From: Jiulongibacter sp966250325
Lineage (GTDB): Bacteria; Bacteroidota; Bacteroidia; Cytophagales; Spirosomataceae
Direction: 5' to 3'
Assembly (NCBI GenBank): GCA_966250325.1
Contig: CBINGY010000002.1
Coordinates: forward strand, 62,001-126,000
Length of the DNA: 64,000 nt
Shown: positions 50,992 through 60,516 of the stretch, in pieces
Layout: the number at the start of each line of letters is the position of its first letter
How positions within the stretch are numbered: position 1 is the first letter of the stretch
Made by a program: the position numbers and the translations under genes
Notes under the pieces: model-generated
Seen by the model: only the letters and a program-made list of their open reading frames with translations
Databases searched by the model: none
Told to the model about the DNA's origin: nothing

Positions 50992-53982
50992 AATCTGCCT
51001 TTTTTTGATGTATATGACTGCCCCACTCGTAGCAAGTAAAGCTGCAAAGCCCAGCCAGTAAAGCCACTGATTACCCCGAGGCGTGAGCGGAGTTACGTCA
51101 CCATTGATGATAAAACCAGACCAGTAATACGGATGGCTTTTCATTGGATTTTTATGGATGAATTCTCGTTTAGCCTTTACCAGAGCCAGGTCCTTGCTGA
51201 TGCCCTCCTTCAGAAAATGGTAGAAATACGACATCAGCTCCGAGGTTTCTTTATCGGGTACCTGCCACAGGCTGTTTACGGTTGATTTTACGCCGGCATA
51301 ATTCAATGCCCGTGAGATGCTCATGAGACCTTCGCCATTCAGGTATTCTCCCACGCCGGTATTGCAGGCACTCAGCACCACCATTTCAGATGGGAAATTG
51401 AGGGCGTAAAGCTCGTAGAAGTGCATTTTCTCGTTGTTTTGAAAAACCAGACTGGAGTATTCATAGTCTTTTTCATCGAGAATAGAATGCATAGCCAGAT
51501 GATGTACATTACTGCTGCCCAATGTTTTCAGGAAATTGCTTTTGGTGGCATTTTCATTCATAAAGAGAGCAGAGTTCCTGAAAATATCCGCTATGTTTTT
51601 CAGCTCGGCTCCGGTATAAATGAGTTGGCCGTTATCAGACCGGGTAACTCCTACGCCATCCTGGTATTTGGGAGCAAAACCTGTCAGGAAATTGTCAAAT
51701 GAAGCCTTTTTCTCCGGGAATAATGGCTGAGAGAATTTCAGCGAATTGGAATAAGAGACGATATGACTTAGGGCAAAAGGCATATCTTTTTCGTTCAAAA
51801 GGGTTTCAAACGGGCAGAAATTCAGAAAATTTTCAGGTACAAAAACTACCGGTCTCTGATCGGCCAGATTCAGGGGTTTTAACAGAAGTTTAAAGAGTTT
51901 TTTTGAATTGTTTTTATAGCCAAAATCAATTTGGCTGATTTGGGAATGGTAGACTTTCGAAAGATTCTTCAGTTCATTGCTTTTGCCTAAATAGTAGATT
52001 TCAAGTGTCTTTTGTACGATTTTACAGGCAAAAACAGAGCTATCGCTCACATAATATTTTACCAGTGTTTTCTGGCTCCCGAGCGATTGTTGCAAGGTTT
52101 CTATGTTAAAATCAACAGCCTGAAAACGCTCATAATTGGGATAAGACTTTGAAATTTCATGGTCTATGGCATCCAATGCGGCATTAAGGCTTTTCTCCCG
52201 CTGTATTTCCTTCAGTGTTTTTTCTTCTTTCTGAGTGAGATAACTCAGCTCTATTACCGCCTCATTGCGTTTAGAAATAAGATCTTTGGACAGGTTCAGG
52301 TTGTTGCTGTATTTGGCCAGAAACTGTTTCCACAGGTGCTGAGAACTTATGTCTTCCAGCGTGTTGATGCATTGTGCCAGATAGGTTTTATCTGCAGGTG
52401 TTTGCAAGGCAGAAAACAGTAGACCTTCTTTGATGTTGTTCAATTGTTGCTCAAGGTCGGGGTTAAAAAACCCTTTTTGATAGTAATCCTTGAACATATC
52501 AGCGGCCAGTTTATACAGGTTTCTGATAACCTTAAGGTCTGTTTTGGACCTTCCGTTTCGCTCATAAATGCGGCGATAGGCCAGTCCGGAATGAATAAAT
52601 ATATTGATATAGGCTGAATTGTTGACCTCACCGAAGTCCTGAATTCTGATTTTTTCCAGCGGAATATCCTTATCAAATTCTGTGTGAAATACCTCTTTTA
52701 CAGCAGTTTTAGCTTCATTAAATTTACCAAGGTTGGCCAGATTTTCAGCTTTTAAAGTCAATAGTGTGAGGTAACTGGATTTAAACCCGAGTAGTTGAAG
52801 GTAATCCAGTGCCTTTTGGTTGTTTATCAGCGATTTATTGTAATCATACTTATAATAATAGAGCATGGCCCGATTGGCCGAGACCTTCATTTTATAAAAG
52901 TCATTATAGGCCAGTTTCTCCAAGATGCTGTTGTAATACAATGCCTTCTCTGATTGATAATTCATGTAAAAGGCGTATGCGGCACCATCATACGATGAAA
53001 GCAAAACCCCTTTTTCTTTTTCGGCCCATTTTTGAGGTGCCCGGGCAAAGACACGCTCCTGTGCTTTCAGATGGTACATCAATTTGGTTTCATCGAAAAA
53101 CTCACTGTAGTAGCGAATGGATGAAAGATGGTACATGCCCTCTGCCCGATATCTGCTGAAAGGAGATTCGCTTTTGTATTTTTTCGTATTGGCCGGGTTC
53201 AGGAATTCTTGCATGTACAAATCATACCGCTTCTGGTACTCTGCCAATTTCTTGAGATCGCCGTATTCGGTGGCACTGAAAATGGCATCGTTGTACGCGA
53301 CCGAAACAATAGATCCATCTGCGGCGTAGAATTTTGTCCAAATTTCCAGAGCCTTTTCAAAGGTGGGCATCATCTCTTTCTCTGTATTGGCGTCATCATA
53401 GCAAAAAGCCAGTTCACTATAGGCCAACGCAGTGACGTAATGATTTCTCCAGCCCAGGCGTTCAAACCCTCCAATAGCCTTTTTTATATGCTTAATAGCC
53501 TCATAATAATTGTAATTTGACTTGTAAGTCTGGCCAATACTGAACTCAATCTCTGCGGCTTCAGCAGATTTGGGAGGCACTTTCTTTAAGGTTTGTTTTA
53601 ATAATGAAATGGCCTCATCGTATTTTTCTTCAGCACTCAGTTTATTTGCTTTCAGTCGGTCAATTTCGACCTCCACCGCCTTTTTTTCAGAATCAGGCAT
53701 GGTTTGATAAAATTTCAGAATCGCTTCGTACCTGGAATCAGCTTTATCCTTTTCAAGTGCCTTTTGTAGGATATTCATTTCGGCGATGTCATACATCACC
53801 TTTGCGGCCCTATGCTTCCCCGAGTTTTTTGGAGTTGATTCAAGGATTTTTTTGCGGTAAACCAGCTCTTCCTGGAAATAGCCGCAGTTGGTCAGGCTGT
53901 CTGCCTGCCTGTGAAACAAAGTCTGGGCATGGGAATGCAGGCCAGTCAGGACCAAAAAGAGGATATAGAAGCGTTTAAACAT
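50977..53982 (-). CDS. TPR-CHAT (caspase-like) protease, exported and C-terminally anchored
   Basis: About 1,001 residues from ATG 53982; the longer frame to 54051 would spoil a clean signal peptide (MFKRFYILFLVLTGLHSHAQ). About 600 residues of TPR-like helices follow, then a CHAT domain with LAMHSILDEKDYEYS (His) and VVLSACNTGVGEY (Cys), VNSLWQVPD and PYYWSGFIINGD, and finally a membrane helix (YWLGFAALLATSGAVIYIKK). The active-site pair is intact, so this should be a cysteine protease with a periplasmic active domain. It converges on the TPR anti-sigma-like gene with a 15-base overlap. Confidence 0.88.
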   Translation of the reverse strand: MFKRFYILFLVLTGLHSHAQTLFHRQADSLTNCGYFQEELVYRKKILESTPKNSGKHRAAKVMYDIAEMNILQKALEKDKADSRYEAILKFYQTMPDSEKKAVEVEIDRLKANKLSAEEKYDEAISLLKQTLKKVPPKSAEAAEIEFSIGQTYKSNYNYYEAIKHIKKAIGGFERLGWRNHYVTALAYSELAFCYDDANTEKEMMPTFEKALEIWTKFYAADGSIVSVAYNDAIFSATEYGDLKKLAEYQKRYDLYMQEFLNPANTKKYKSESPFSRYRAEGMYHLSSIRYYSEFFDETKLMYHLKAQERVFARAPQKWAEKEKGVLLSSYDGAAYAFYMNYQSEKALYYNSILEKLAYNDFYKMKVSANRAMLYYYKYDYNKSLINNQKALDYLQLLGFKSSYLTLLTLKAENLANLGKFNEAKTAVKEVFHTEFDKDIPLEKIRIQDFGEVNNSAYINIFIHSGLAYRRIYERNGRSKTDLKVIRNLYKLAADMFKDYYQKGFFNPDLEQQLNNIKEGLLFSALQTPADKTYLAQCINTLEDISSQHLWKQFLAKYSNNLNLSKDLISKRNEAVIELSYLTQKEEKTLKEIQREKSLNAALDAIDHEISKSYPNYERFQAVDFNIETLQQSLGSQKTLVKYYVSDSSVFACKIVQKTLEIYYLGKSNELKNLSKVYHSQISQIDFGYKNNSKKLFKLLLKPLNLADQRPVVFVPENFLNFCPFETLLNEKDMPFALSHIVSYSNSLKFSQPLFPEKKASFDNFLTGFAPKYQDGVGVTRSDNGQLIYTGAELKNIADIFRNSALFMNENATKSNFLKTLGSSNVHHLAMHSILDEKDYEYSSLVFQNNEKMHFYELYALNFPSEMVVLSACNTGVGEYLNGEGLMSISRALNYAGVKSTVNSLWQVPDKETSELMSYFYHFLKEGISKDLALVKAKREFIHKNPMKSHPYYWSGFIINGDVTPLTPRGNQWLYWLGFAALLATSGAVIYIKKRQISKPG

Positions 53983-54236
53983 AAACCGATCAAGCCAAAC
54001 AATTTTAAGCAGTAGAATTAAATCATTTGCAATGAAATGAATCCAGCCCATCAGTAAAACAAATACATTTTAGTCAGATTTCAAGCTTTGGATGTGGTAA
54101 TGGGTTGAAAGAATTGTAAGCTGGCATCAGCCCTCGGTGTGGAGTTGATGTCTGCGATATGGCGTTCAAAAAGTTTTTATTTCAATAAAAAGGTGGATAG
54201 CTAAAGTGTGGATTTGAACAAACAAACTATCCCTTT

Positions 54237-54319
54237 CACAAACTCCCAATCCCCTCCCTAATCTGCGTCGGCTGTTTGCCCATAATTTCTTTGAACTGTT
54301 TGTTGAAATCTGACATCAT
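54237..54319 (-). pseudogene. Duplicated 3' end of an AraC-family gene
   Basis: The minus strand reads MMSDFNKQFKEIMGKQPTQI and REGIGSL, then stop. This matches the C-terminus of the intact AraC gene 1.7 kb away (FNKQFKEIMGKQPTQYKKEI, then GSL). The common DNA is 73 bases (54237-54309 against 55976-56048) with 9 differences by eye. It is the end of a second AraC gene, cut off 1 base from the hipA stop, or one arm of a flanking direct repeat. Confidence 0.8.
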
Positions 54320-54320
54320 T

Positions 54321-55571
54321 CTAATTGAAATGAGTACCCAGCCTTTTTGAGATCAATTGTACATTTTCTGAAGAAACCTCAAACTTTTTAGCCAAAGACG
54401 GCCAGTCAGATAAAACATCTTGAATCCTTTCAATTACCCGGCGGGCATCGGCTTCTGAATAGTCAGCCAATGGTGCAAGCTTAAGCAAATCTAAGATGCC
54501 AGGATTTTCACCTTCACCGGCTACCAGCATACTTTGTTGTCCGGCCGGTCCTGAGGAGAAGGTAAGGTCGTAAGCAGGAGAGACGGTCCAATTACCCTTT
54601 TCATCCATCAGAAACGAAAAGTTTTTGGAATGATCATCCCTGTTGTGAGCCAAAACATTAAAAACGGCATATTGAAAAATTTTCTGTGCCTGCCGCAGGT
54701 CTTTAGTGAGCCAAAGTGTGGCCCTAATCAGGTCTTCGTAATCCAAAGCAGGAGTTCGGAAATCGGAATGAAGCAGCCCGCATGCTGTAAGCATATGTAA
54801 TTTTTTGCCGCCCGGCCGCCTGTCAAAACGTTTGGTGGCGAAATATCCCGTATTCCCTTTTCCCGGGAACAGGTGACATTCCGGAATCTCCAGGCCTGCT
54901 TTCTTCGCCATCAGGTTATAGACATACTCAATGGCTCCGGCGTCTGTTCCGTCATTGGAATTGCCAAATTTTACTATCCAGTGTTCATAGCCTTCCGGAA
55001 TTTCTCTGGTTCCATGAATAAGGCTTCCCGACAGGATGTTATATCCTACGAGGGCTTTAGGGCGTGCACCGGCAGAGGAGCCATTCAAATGAATGAGTTC
55101 TTGCAGAACCTCTGAGGGTAACCCAAGGAGAATTTCTTTGGTTTGTTGATTCAGATCGTCCAGATTGATTTGCTCTGTACCGGATTCCAGAGTGAGGTCT
55201 GGCTCATACTGCAATGCACCCATTCCAGTATATCCCACATGTGCCAGCCGGTCAAGTACGGAAAATTCTCCGGGAAGAATACCTTTGGAGCGGAGAAGTC
55301 GGTCAAGAAGGAGCCTTCCCCATCCGTCTGGCAGGCTATCGTTGAATACTCCCGGAAGCCCCTCAAACAGGCCTCTGGAGAAAGACATAGTTCCAGCCTG
55401 AAGGGGCAGTTTATATGGAGAAATTTGTAAGCCCGAAGAAAGAAATTGGGAGTCATATTCAAAGTACACCTGTTCAGAATCTCTGGCCAGCCTACCAACA
55501 GGTATTACCGGACTTTTCCCAAAGTCGAGCAAAACATCCAAAGCCTTAACCGTTTTAAAGGACTCTTTCAT
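54321..55571 (-). CDS. hipA: HipA-family serine/threonine kinase toxin
   Basis: 416 residues with the HipA layout: an N-terminal Couple_hipA domain (VGRLARDSEQVYFEYD, PLQAGTMSFSRGLFEGLPGV, FNDSLPDGWGRLLLDRLL), a gly-rich SSAGARPKALVGY nucleotide loop, and the kinase core with NVLAHNRDDHSKNF (catalytic Asp and Asn) and VSPAYDLTF (the DFG-like metal site). HipA kinases phosphorylate aminoacyl-tRNA synthetases and cause growth arrest. It overlaps hipB by 4 bases. All catalytic residues are present. Confidence 0.93.
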   Translation of the reverse strand: MKESFKTVKALDVLLDFGKSPVIPVGRLARDSEQVYFEYDSQFLSSGLQISPYKLPLQAGTMSFSRGLFEGLPGVFNDSLPDGWGRLLLDRLLRSKGILPGEFSVLDRLAHVGYTGMGALQYEPDLTLESGTEQINLDDLNQQTKEILLGLPSEVLQELIHLNGSSAGARPKALVGYNILSGSLIHGTREIPEGYEHWIVKFGNSNDGTDAGAIEYVYNLMAKKAGLEIPECHLFPGKGNTGYFATKRFDRRPGGKKLHMLTACGLLHSDFRTPALDYEDLIRATLWLTKDLRQAQKIFQYAVFNVLAHNRDDHSKNFSFLMDEKGNWTVSPAYDLTFSSGPAGQQSMLVAGEGENPGILDLLKLAPLADYSEADARRVIERIQDVLSDWPSLAKKFEVSSENVQLISKRLGTHFN

Positions 55572-55879
55572 TTCCTCACACGTTTTCTGATTTTGGTCTT
55601 TTTAACTTCATTATTGGCCATTACTTCGTCAATTGTTTTGGGCTTTTTCATGCCATTTTGAATAGACAAAAATAGTGGTTCGGCGATATCGAGAACATAA
55701 GCCAGTTTAATGAATGATTCCAATGATATCTGGCCGGTTTGCTCAAATTTTCTCACTACAGCCACACTCACATTGGCCCTGGCTCCCAGCTCATTTTGGG
55801 TCATTTCCTTCAATATCCGCTTTTCCCGCAGCAGGGCCGGCAATTTCTCCAGAATATGACTTGGTGTTATAAATAACAT
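55568..55879 (-). CDS. hipB: HipB-like Xre-family antitoxin
   Basis: 103 residues with an Xre helix-turn-helix (LREKRILKEMTQNELGARAN, then VSVAVVRKFEQTG) and a basic C-terminal tail (VKKTKIRKRVRK). It should bind HipA and repress the operon. Two palindromes with a shared TTATAAATAA core lie over and just upstream of the start codon, fitting autoregulation. A 4-base overlap couples it to hipA. Confidence 0.9.
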   Translation of the reverse strand: MLFITPSHILEKLPALLREKRILKEMTQNELGARANVSVAVVRKFEQTGQISLESFIKLAYVLDIAEPLFLSIQNGMKKPKTIDEVMANNEVKKTKIRKRVRK

Positions 55880-55924
55880 TATAGATGCAATTAGCTATTA
55901 TATTGTATTATAAATAATACAATA
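55866..55924. promoter_or_regulatory. HipB operators: two palindromes
   Basis: GTTATAAATAAC (55866-55877) overlaps the hipB start codon; TATTGTATTAT-AA-ATAATACAATA (55901-55924) is a perfect 11-bp inverted repeat 23 bases further up. Both share TTATAAATAA at the centre, as expected for two binding sites of one HipB-like dimer. Confidence 0.75.
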
Positions 55925-55974
55925 ATAGTAATTAAATTACATTTGACAAAATATGGAGGCATTCGCCTGCTTCC

Positions 55975-56844
55975 TCACAAACTCCCAATTTCCTTTTTAT
56001 ACTGCGTGGGCTGTTTGCCCATAATTTCTTTGAATTGTTTGTTGAAATTGGAGAGGGTATGAAATCCGCTGTCATAACAGATATGCTCTATGGTTTCTTC
56101 GGTCTCGGCCAGAAGCTGGCAGGCGTGTTTGATGCGTATTTCGGAGAGAAAACGGGAAAAAGGCTTGTTGTTTCGCATCGTAAAGTACCGGCTGAAGGAG
56201 GTGGGTGTCATATTCACCAGATCGGCCATTTGGTTGAGGGCAATTTTTTGCCGGAAATTCTTCATGACATATTCATAAACCAGGTTCATGCGGCCGGCCT
56301 CGGCCTCATTCACGGTATCCTGATACGTAACCGACGAAATAAGCTGATATTGATGCGAGCGGGCCAGGTTTTCCAGGATATGCAATAGATGTATGACGCT
56401 GTTGATACCTTTCAAACGAGTAAGCTGTTTCATCATCCCGATGATCTTTTCCCGGGTTTCCCCAAAGAACTCCAGACCGTACATAGCTCGCGAAAAGAGC
56501 TTTTTGAGAGCATTCAATTCTTCTTTTTCCATCATATGCTCACCCAGAAAATGCTCATGGAAATAGATGACGATACCTTCAGATATGGCCTTACCTTTTT
56601 TGTCAAAATAGGTTTCATCACTTCGCCAGAGGTGAGGCAGGTGCGGGCCGGTGAGAAGTAATTCGCCAGGCTTGAAACTTTTGATACTATCACCTATAAA
56701 TCGGGTGCCCGTACCCTCAAGCACCACAAAAAGCTGAAATTCAGAATGAGCGTGCCAAACCGGGTCAAAATGCTTTTCACGGAGCTGCCTAACTTCAAAA
56801 ATGCGGGAAGCCGGAATTTCAGACTTATGTAATGCTTGCTTCAT
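55975..56844 (-). CDS. AraC-family transcriptional regulator
   Basis: 289 residues: an N-terminal cupin sensor (HAHSEFQLFVVLEGTGTRFI, GELLLTGPHLPHLW) and a C-terminal AraC double helix-turn-helix (about 190-285; ALNQMADLVNMTPTSFSRYF, EHICYDSGFHTLSNFNKQF). Cupin-AraC proteins usually sense a sugar and control a neighbouring catabolic operon. It is divergent from the ThuA-dehydrogenase gene with about 130 bases between, so it likely controls 56977-62532. Confidence 0.88.
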   Translation of the reverse strand: MKQALHKSEIPASRIFEVRQLREKHFDPVWHAHSEFQLFVVLEGTGTRFIGDSIKSFKPGELLLTGPHLPHLWRSDETYFDKKGKAISEGIVIYFHEHFLGEHMMEKEELNALKKLFSRAMYGLEFFGETREKIIGMMKQLTRLKGINSVIHLLHILENLARSHQYQLISSVTYQDTVNEAEAGRMNLVYEYVMKNFRQKIALNQMADLVNMTPTSFSRYFTMRNNKPFSRFLSEIRIKHACQLLAETEETIEHICYDSGFHTLSNFNKQFKEIMGKQPTQYKKEIGSL

Positions 56845-56976
56845 GGGTATTGTCTGTCAATATGGCAAAATAGGAATTATCAGGACAATATACAGTCAGT
56901 AATGGATATAATCAGCGAAGTAGTTGACCGTTCTAAAAGACGAAATTTGTATTGTATAAAATCTGAGCTATTGATT

Positions 56977-59900
56977 ATGTGCAAGAAAAACACCCTATTG
57001 TTATTTTTTCTAACCCTATGTACCGGCCTTGGAAGTGTGTTCAGCAGTTTTGCTCAGCATTCCCCCCGCCGACTGGAGATCCTGTTTCTGGGTCATAAAA
57101 GCAAACACCACGATTCTGAAAAACTGGCCGATATTCTCAACGCCGAATACTTCAGAAGCGGAATTAACCTGACCTACACCACAAATCCCGACATGCTGAA
57201 TGAGCAAACCCTGAAACCCTACGACGGGCTGATTGTGTATGCCAATCACGATACCATCAGCAAGTCGCAGGAGCAGGCCCTGCTTGGTTTTGTGAAACAG
57301 GGAAAAGGACTTATTGCCCTGCATTCGGCTTCCTTTTGTTTTCGTAACTCAGACGAGGTAGTGGAAATGATTGGCGGGCAGTTCAAAAGCCATAAATACG
57401 GCCCATTCCCGGCGGTGATTGTGAAGAAAAATCATCCTGTTATGAATGATGTACCCGAATTTACCACTACCGATGAAACCTATGTGCACACCAAAATCAG
57501 TAAAAATATTGAGGTGCTGAGCGAGCGTGTGGAAGGTGACCATCACGAGCCCTACACCTGGGTGAGACCTTATGGAAACGGACGGGTTTTCTATACAGCA
57601 TACGGGCACGATGAAAATACTTTCAAGAATGAAGGTTTCAAAAAACTGGTGCTCAATGGTATCAAATGGGCGGTAGGTGACGCCGCAGCGAAAAATCTTG
57701 CGGCTTTCAAATTGCCGGAAATCAAATATTACGATGGCATGGTGCCTAACTATGAAAAGAGAGATCCGGCACCGAAGGTTCAAGGGAAACTTACACCGGA
57801 AGAATCCATGGCTCTCATGCAGGTGCCGGTAGGTTTTAAGCTCGAACTGTTTGCCTCAGAGCCCATGATCAAAAACCCTATCTACATGAATTGGGATGAA
57901 CGAGGCCGGCTTTGGGTAATAGAAACCGTTGATTACCCCAATGTGGTCATGGATGACGATATCGGAGACGACAAAATCAAGATTCTGGAAGATACCAATG
58001 GCGATGGCAAGGCCGATAAGGTTACCGTATTCGCAGATAAGCTGAATATCCCAACAAGTTTTGTTTTTGTCAAGGATGGTATTATTCTGAGTCAGGCACC
58101 ATCTTTCCTTTTCCTGAAAGACACCAACGGTGACGACAAGGCAGATATCCGGGAAGAGGTAATCACCGGCTGGGGAAAATCAGATACGCATGCACAGGCT
58201 TCAAACCTTCGCTATGGCGTTGATAATCATATCTGGGGTGTGGTTGGATATTCCGGGTTCAATGGCCGCGTTGGTTCAGATTCCCTGCGTTTTGGCAATG
58301 GTCTCTATCGTTTCACCACAGATGGCAAGAAACTGGAACACCTCTCCACTTCGAGTAACAATACCTGGGGACTGGGCTTTACCGAAGATTTTGATGTCTT
58401 TATTTCTACGGCCAATAACACCCATACCGCATTCTTCGGGATGCCGAAAAGATACTTTGACAAAGCCAATATCACGGAAACCGGTATTGAAAAACTGGAT
58501 TCTCATTACGGAATGCACATTGGCATAAAAAATCTGAGACAGGTGGATGTACATGGAGGTTTCACTGCAGCTGCAGGTCACAGCTTCTACACTGCCCGAA
58601 ATTTTCCGAAGGAATATTGGAACAACGTATCTTTTGTGACAGAACCTACCGGTCGTATCATTCATAAAAATTATCTGGTTCCACGCGGTTCCGGCTTTCA
58701 GGAGGCTGAAGATGGCTGGAACATCCTCACCAGTGGTGATGAGTGGGCCGGGCCGGTACAGGCAGAGGTAGGTCCCGATGGCTCGCTTTGGATAGCCGAC
58801 TGGTATAATTTCATTATCCAGCATAACCCTACTCCAAGTGCTGCATCGGCCGGTATTGACGCCCAAAACGGAAAAGGAAATGCCTACATAAACCCATTGA
58901 GAGATGTAAGCATGGGTCGTATTTATCGACTTTCATATGAAGGCAATAATCCCAGAAATACTACTTCGCTTAACAAAAAAGACAGCAAAGGTCTGGTGGC
59001 GGCTCTTTCGGATAAGAACATGTTCTGGCGTACCACAGCACAGCGGTTATTGGTAGAAAATGGAGATAAGAAAGTATTACCAGACCTGTTCAGGATTGTT
59101 CAAAACAGCAAGCAGGATGAAATTGGAGTAAATGCTCCGGCTATTCATGCTCTTTGGACCATCCATGGGCTGGGAGCACTCGATGGAAGCAATAAAGAGG
59201 CAATCGCTGTAGCCACAAAAGCCTTGACAAACTCCTCTGCCGGGGTGCGTAAGGCGGCTATTGAAGTGCTTCCAAAAAATGAAGTTTTGTTTGCTGCAAT
59301 GGAGAAAGCCAATCTTTTTGCCGATGCCGATTATCGTGTTCGTTTAGCCGCTGTACTGGCTACTACGGATATGCCGGCTTCTGCAGCCATAGGTGCCGCT
59401 CTGGTAAACATGGCCGAAAAAGAAGAAAACCTGGCAGATACCTGGATTAAGCATGCTCTCACCATTGCCAGTAAAATTCATGGAAAAGAGTTTCGTGAAG
59501 TAGCCCTTAGCCGGGGCATGAAAGAGGATGCCACGCTCTCGCAGGCTTCGGTAGTGCAGCGACTTATTTTTGGTCCGAGACTTTCAGAAATGCCACTGAG
59601 AAGGAGTTTCGGAAGAGGAAATCAGGGGCCGCTGGCCAATCCATCTTTGAAAGGAAATGAAATGCTCATCAGTGGCGATATTTCAAAGCGAACTGGCGGG
59701 CCTGCATTTCTTGCGGGAGATCTGGCTGGGGTAATTACTACTCAGGGGAATAAATCAAACGGTTATTCCTTGTTTATTGATAACGGAAAACTGCATTTTC
59801 AGGTCAATCAAAACGGTGCAGAGTACAAAGCGGTAAGTGCCGGAAACGTTCCGGATAACTTCTCTTTCAAAGCGGGTTTGGATAGAGATGGCATGATGCG

Positions 59901-60507
59901 ATTGTTTATTGACTCCAAAAAGGTGGGAGAAGCCAAAGTACCGGGTTTATTCAATGCCGATCTGCCTCTGGGCATACGTGTTGGAATGGATAACCTGAAA
60001 GGCGACGATCGTGTGGTGGCCTATCCCGATTCCATGTTTTTCCTGCGTGGCAATTTCAATAATGCCAAACTGGAGATTCTGAAAGGGGATGAAATTAAGG
60101 CATCGAACCCCTTGGAGAATGCCAAAGTGGACCGTACCATTCTGCTGGAAGTGGTGAAAGACGTAATGAAATTCAACAAAGAAGTGTTGACCGTAAAAGC
60201 GGGCTCGGTGGTGCGTCTGGTACTTCAAAACCCCGATTTCATGCAGCATAATTTTGTACTGATCAAACCGGGAACTTCAGAAAAAGTAGGCGAAGCGGCA
60301 GATAATCTGGCACGAGAAACCAACGGAGCAGAACTTCATTATGTACCCCGAATGCCCGAGGTGCTGGCTGCTACAGAGCTGGTAAACCCTGGCGATGAAT
60401 TTACGTTGGTGATCAAAATCCCGGATGAGCCCGGAGACTACCCGTATCTGTGTACCTTCCCGGGTCACTGGAGAATTATGAATGGTATCATGAAGGTCAC
60501 GAAATAA
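56977..60507 (+). CDS. ThuA / membrane-bound dehydrogenase / HEAT / cupredoxin fusion protein
   Basis: 1,176 residues from ATG 56977; a longer frame to 56836 lacks a signal. After the signal peptide (LLLFFLTLCTGLGSVFSSFA) come a ThuA (DUF1080-neighbour, class I GATase-like) domain with LIALHSASFCFRNS, a beta-propeller dehydrogenase domain (PVGFKLELFASEPMIKNPIY, WDERGRLWVIETVDYPN), a helical HEAT part (about 690-850), a jelly-roll-like segment (SGDISKRTGGPAFLAGDLAG) and a C-terminal cupredoxin with copper ligands His (MQHNF), Cys and His (LCTFPGHW) and Met. The usual heme-c tail is replaced by the copper domain. It probably oxidises sugars in the periplasm. Confidence 0.88.
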   Translation: MCKKNTLLLFFLTLCTGLGSVFSSFAQHSPRRLEILFLGHKSKHHDSEKLADILNAEYFRSGINLTYTTNPDMLNEQTLKPYDGLIVYANHDTISKSQEQALLGFVKQGKGLIALHSASFCFRNSDEVVEMIGGQFKSHKYGPFPAVIVKKNHPVMNDVPEFTTTDETYVHTKISKNIEVLSERVEGDHHEPYTWVRPYGNGRVFYTAYGHDENTFKNEGFKKLVLNGIKWAVGDAAAKNLAAFKLPEIKYYDGMVPNYEKRDPAPKVQGKLTPEESMALMQVPVGFKLELFASEPMIKNPIYMNWDERGRLWVIETVDYPNVVMDDDIGDDKIKILEDTNGDGKADKVTVFADKLNIPTSFVFVKDGIILSQAPSFLFLKDTNGDDKADIREEVITGWGKSDTHAQASNLRYGVDNHIWGVVGYSGFNGRVGSDSLRFGNGLYRFTTDGKKLEHLSTSSNNTWGLGFTEDFDVFISTANNTHTAFFGMPKRYFDKANITETGIEKLDSHYGMHIGIKNLRQVDVHGGFTAAAGHSFYTARNFPKEYWNNVSFVTEPTGRIIHKNYLVPRGSGFQEAEDGWNILTSGDEWAGPVQAEVGPDGSLWIADWYNFIIQHNPTPSAASAGIDAQNGKGNAYINPLRDVSMGRIYRLSYEGNNPRNTTSLNKKDSKGLVAALSDKNMFWRTTAQRLLVENGDKKVLPDLFRIVQNSKQDEIGVNAPAIHALWTIHGLGALDGSNKEAIAVATKALTNSSAGVRKAAIEVLPKNEVLFAAMEKANLFADADYRVRLAAVLATTDMPASAAIGAALVNMAEKEENLADTWIKHALTIASKIHGKEFREVALSRGMKEDATLSQASVVQRLIFGPRLSEMPLRRSFGRGNQGPLANPSLKGNEMLISGDISKRTGGPAFLAGDLAGVITTQGNKSNGYSLFIDNGKLHFQVNQNGAEYKAVSAGNVPDNFSFKAGLDRDGMMRLFIDSKKVGEAKVPGLFNADLPLGIRVGMDNLKGDDRVVAYPDSMFFLRGNFNNAKLEILKGDEIKASNPLENAKVDRTILLEVVKDVMKFNKEVLTVKAGSVVRLVLQNPDFMQHNFVLIKPGTSEKVGEAADNLARETNGAELHYVPRMPEVLAATELVNPGDEFTLVIKIPDEPGDYPYLCTFPGHWRIMNGIMKVTK

Positions 60508-60516
60508 GCAGAATTT

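Noticed and set aside
56836..56976. Longer start for the ThuA-dehydrogenase gene
   Set aside because: The extra 47 residues precede a clear signal peptide starting at 56977 and would overlap the divergent AraC start.
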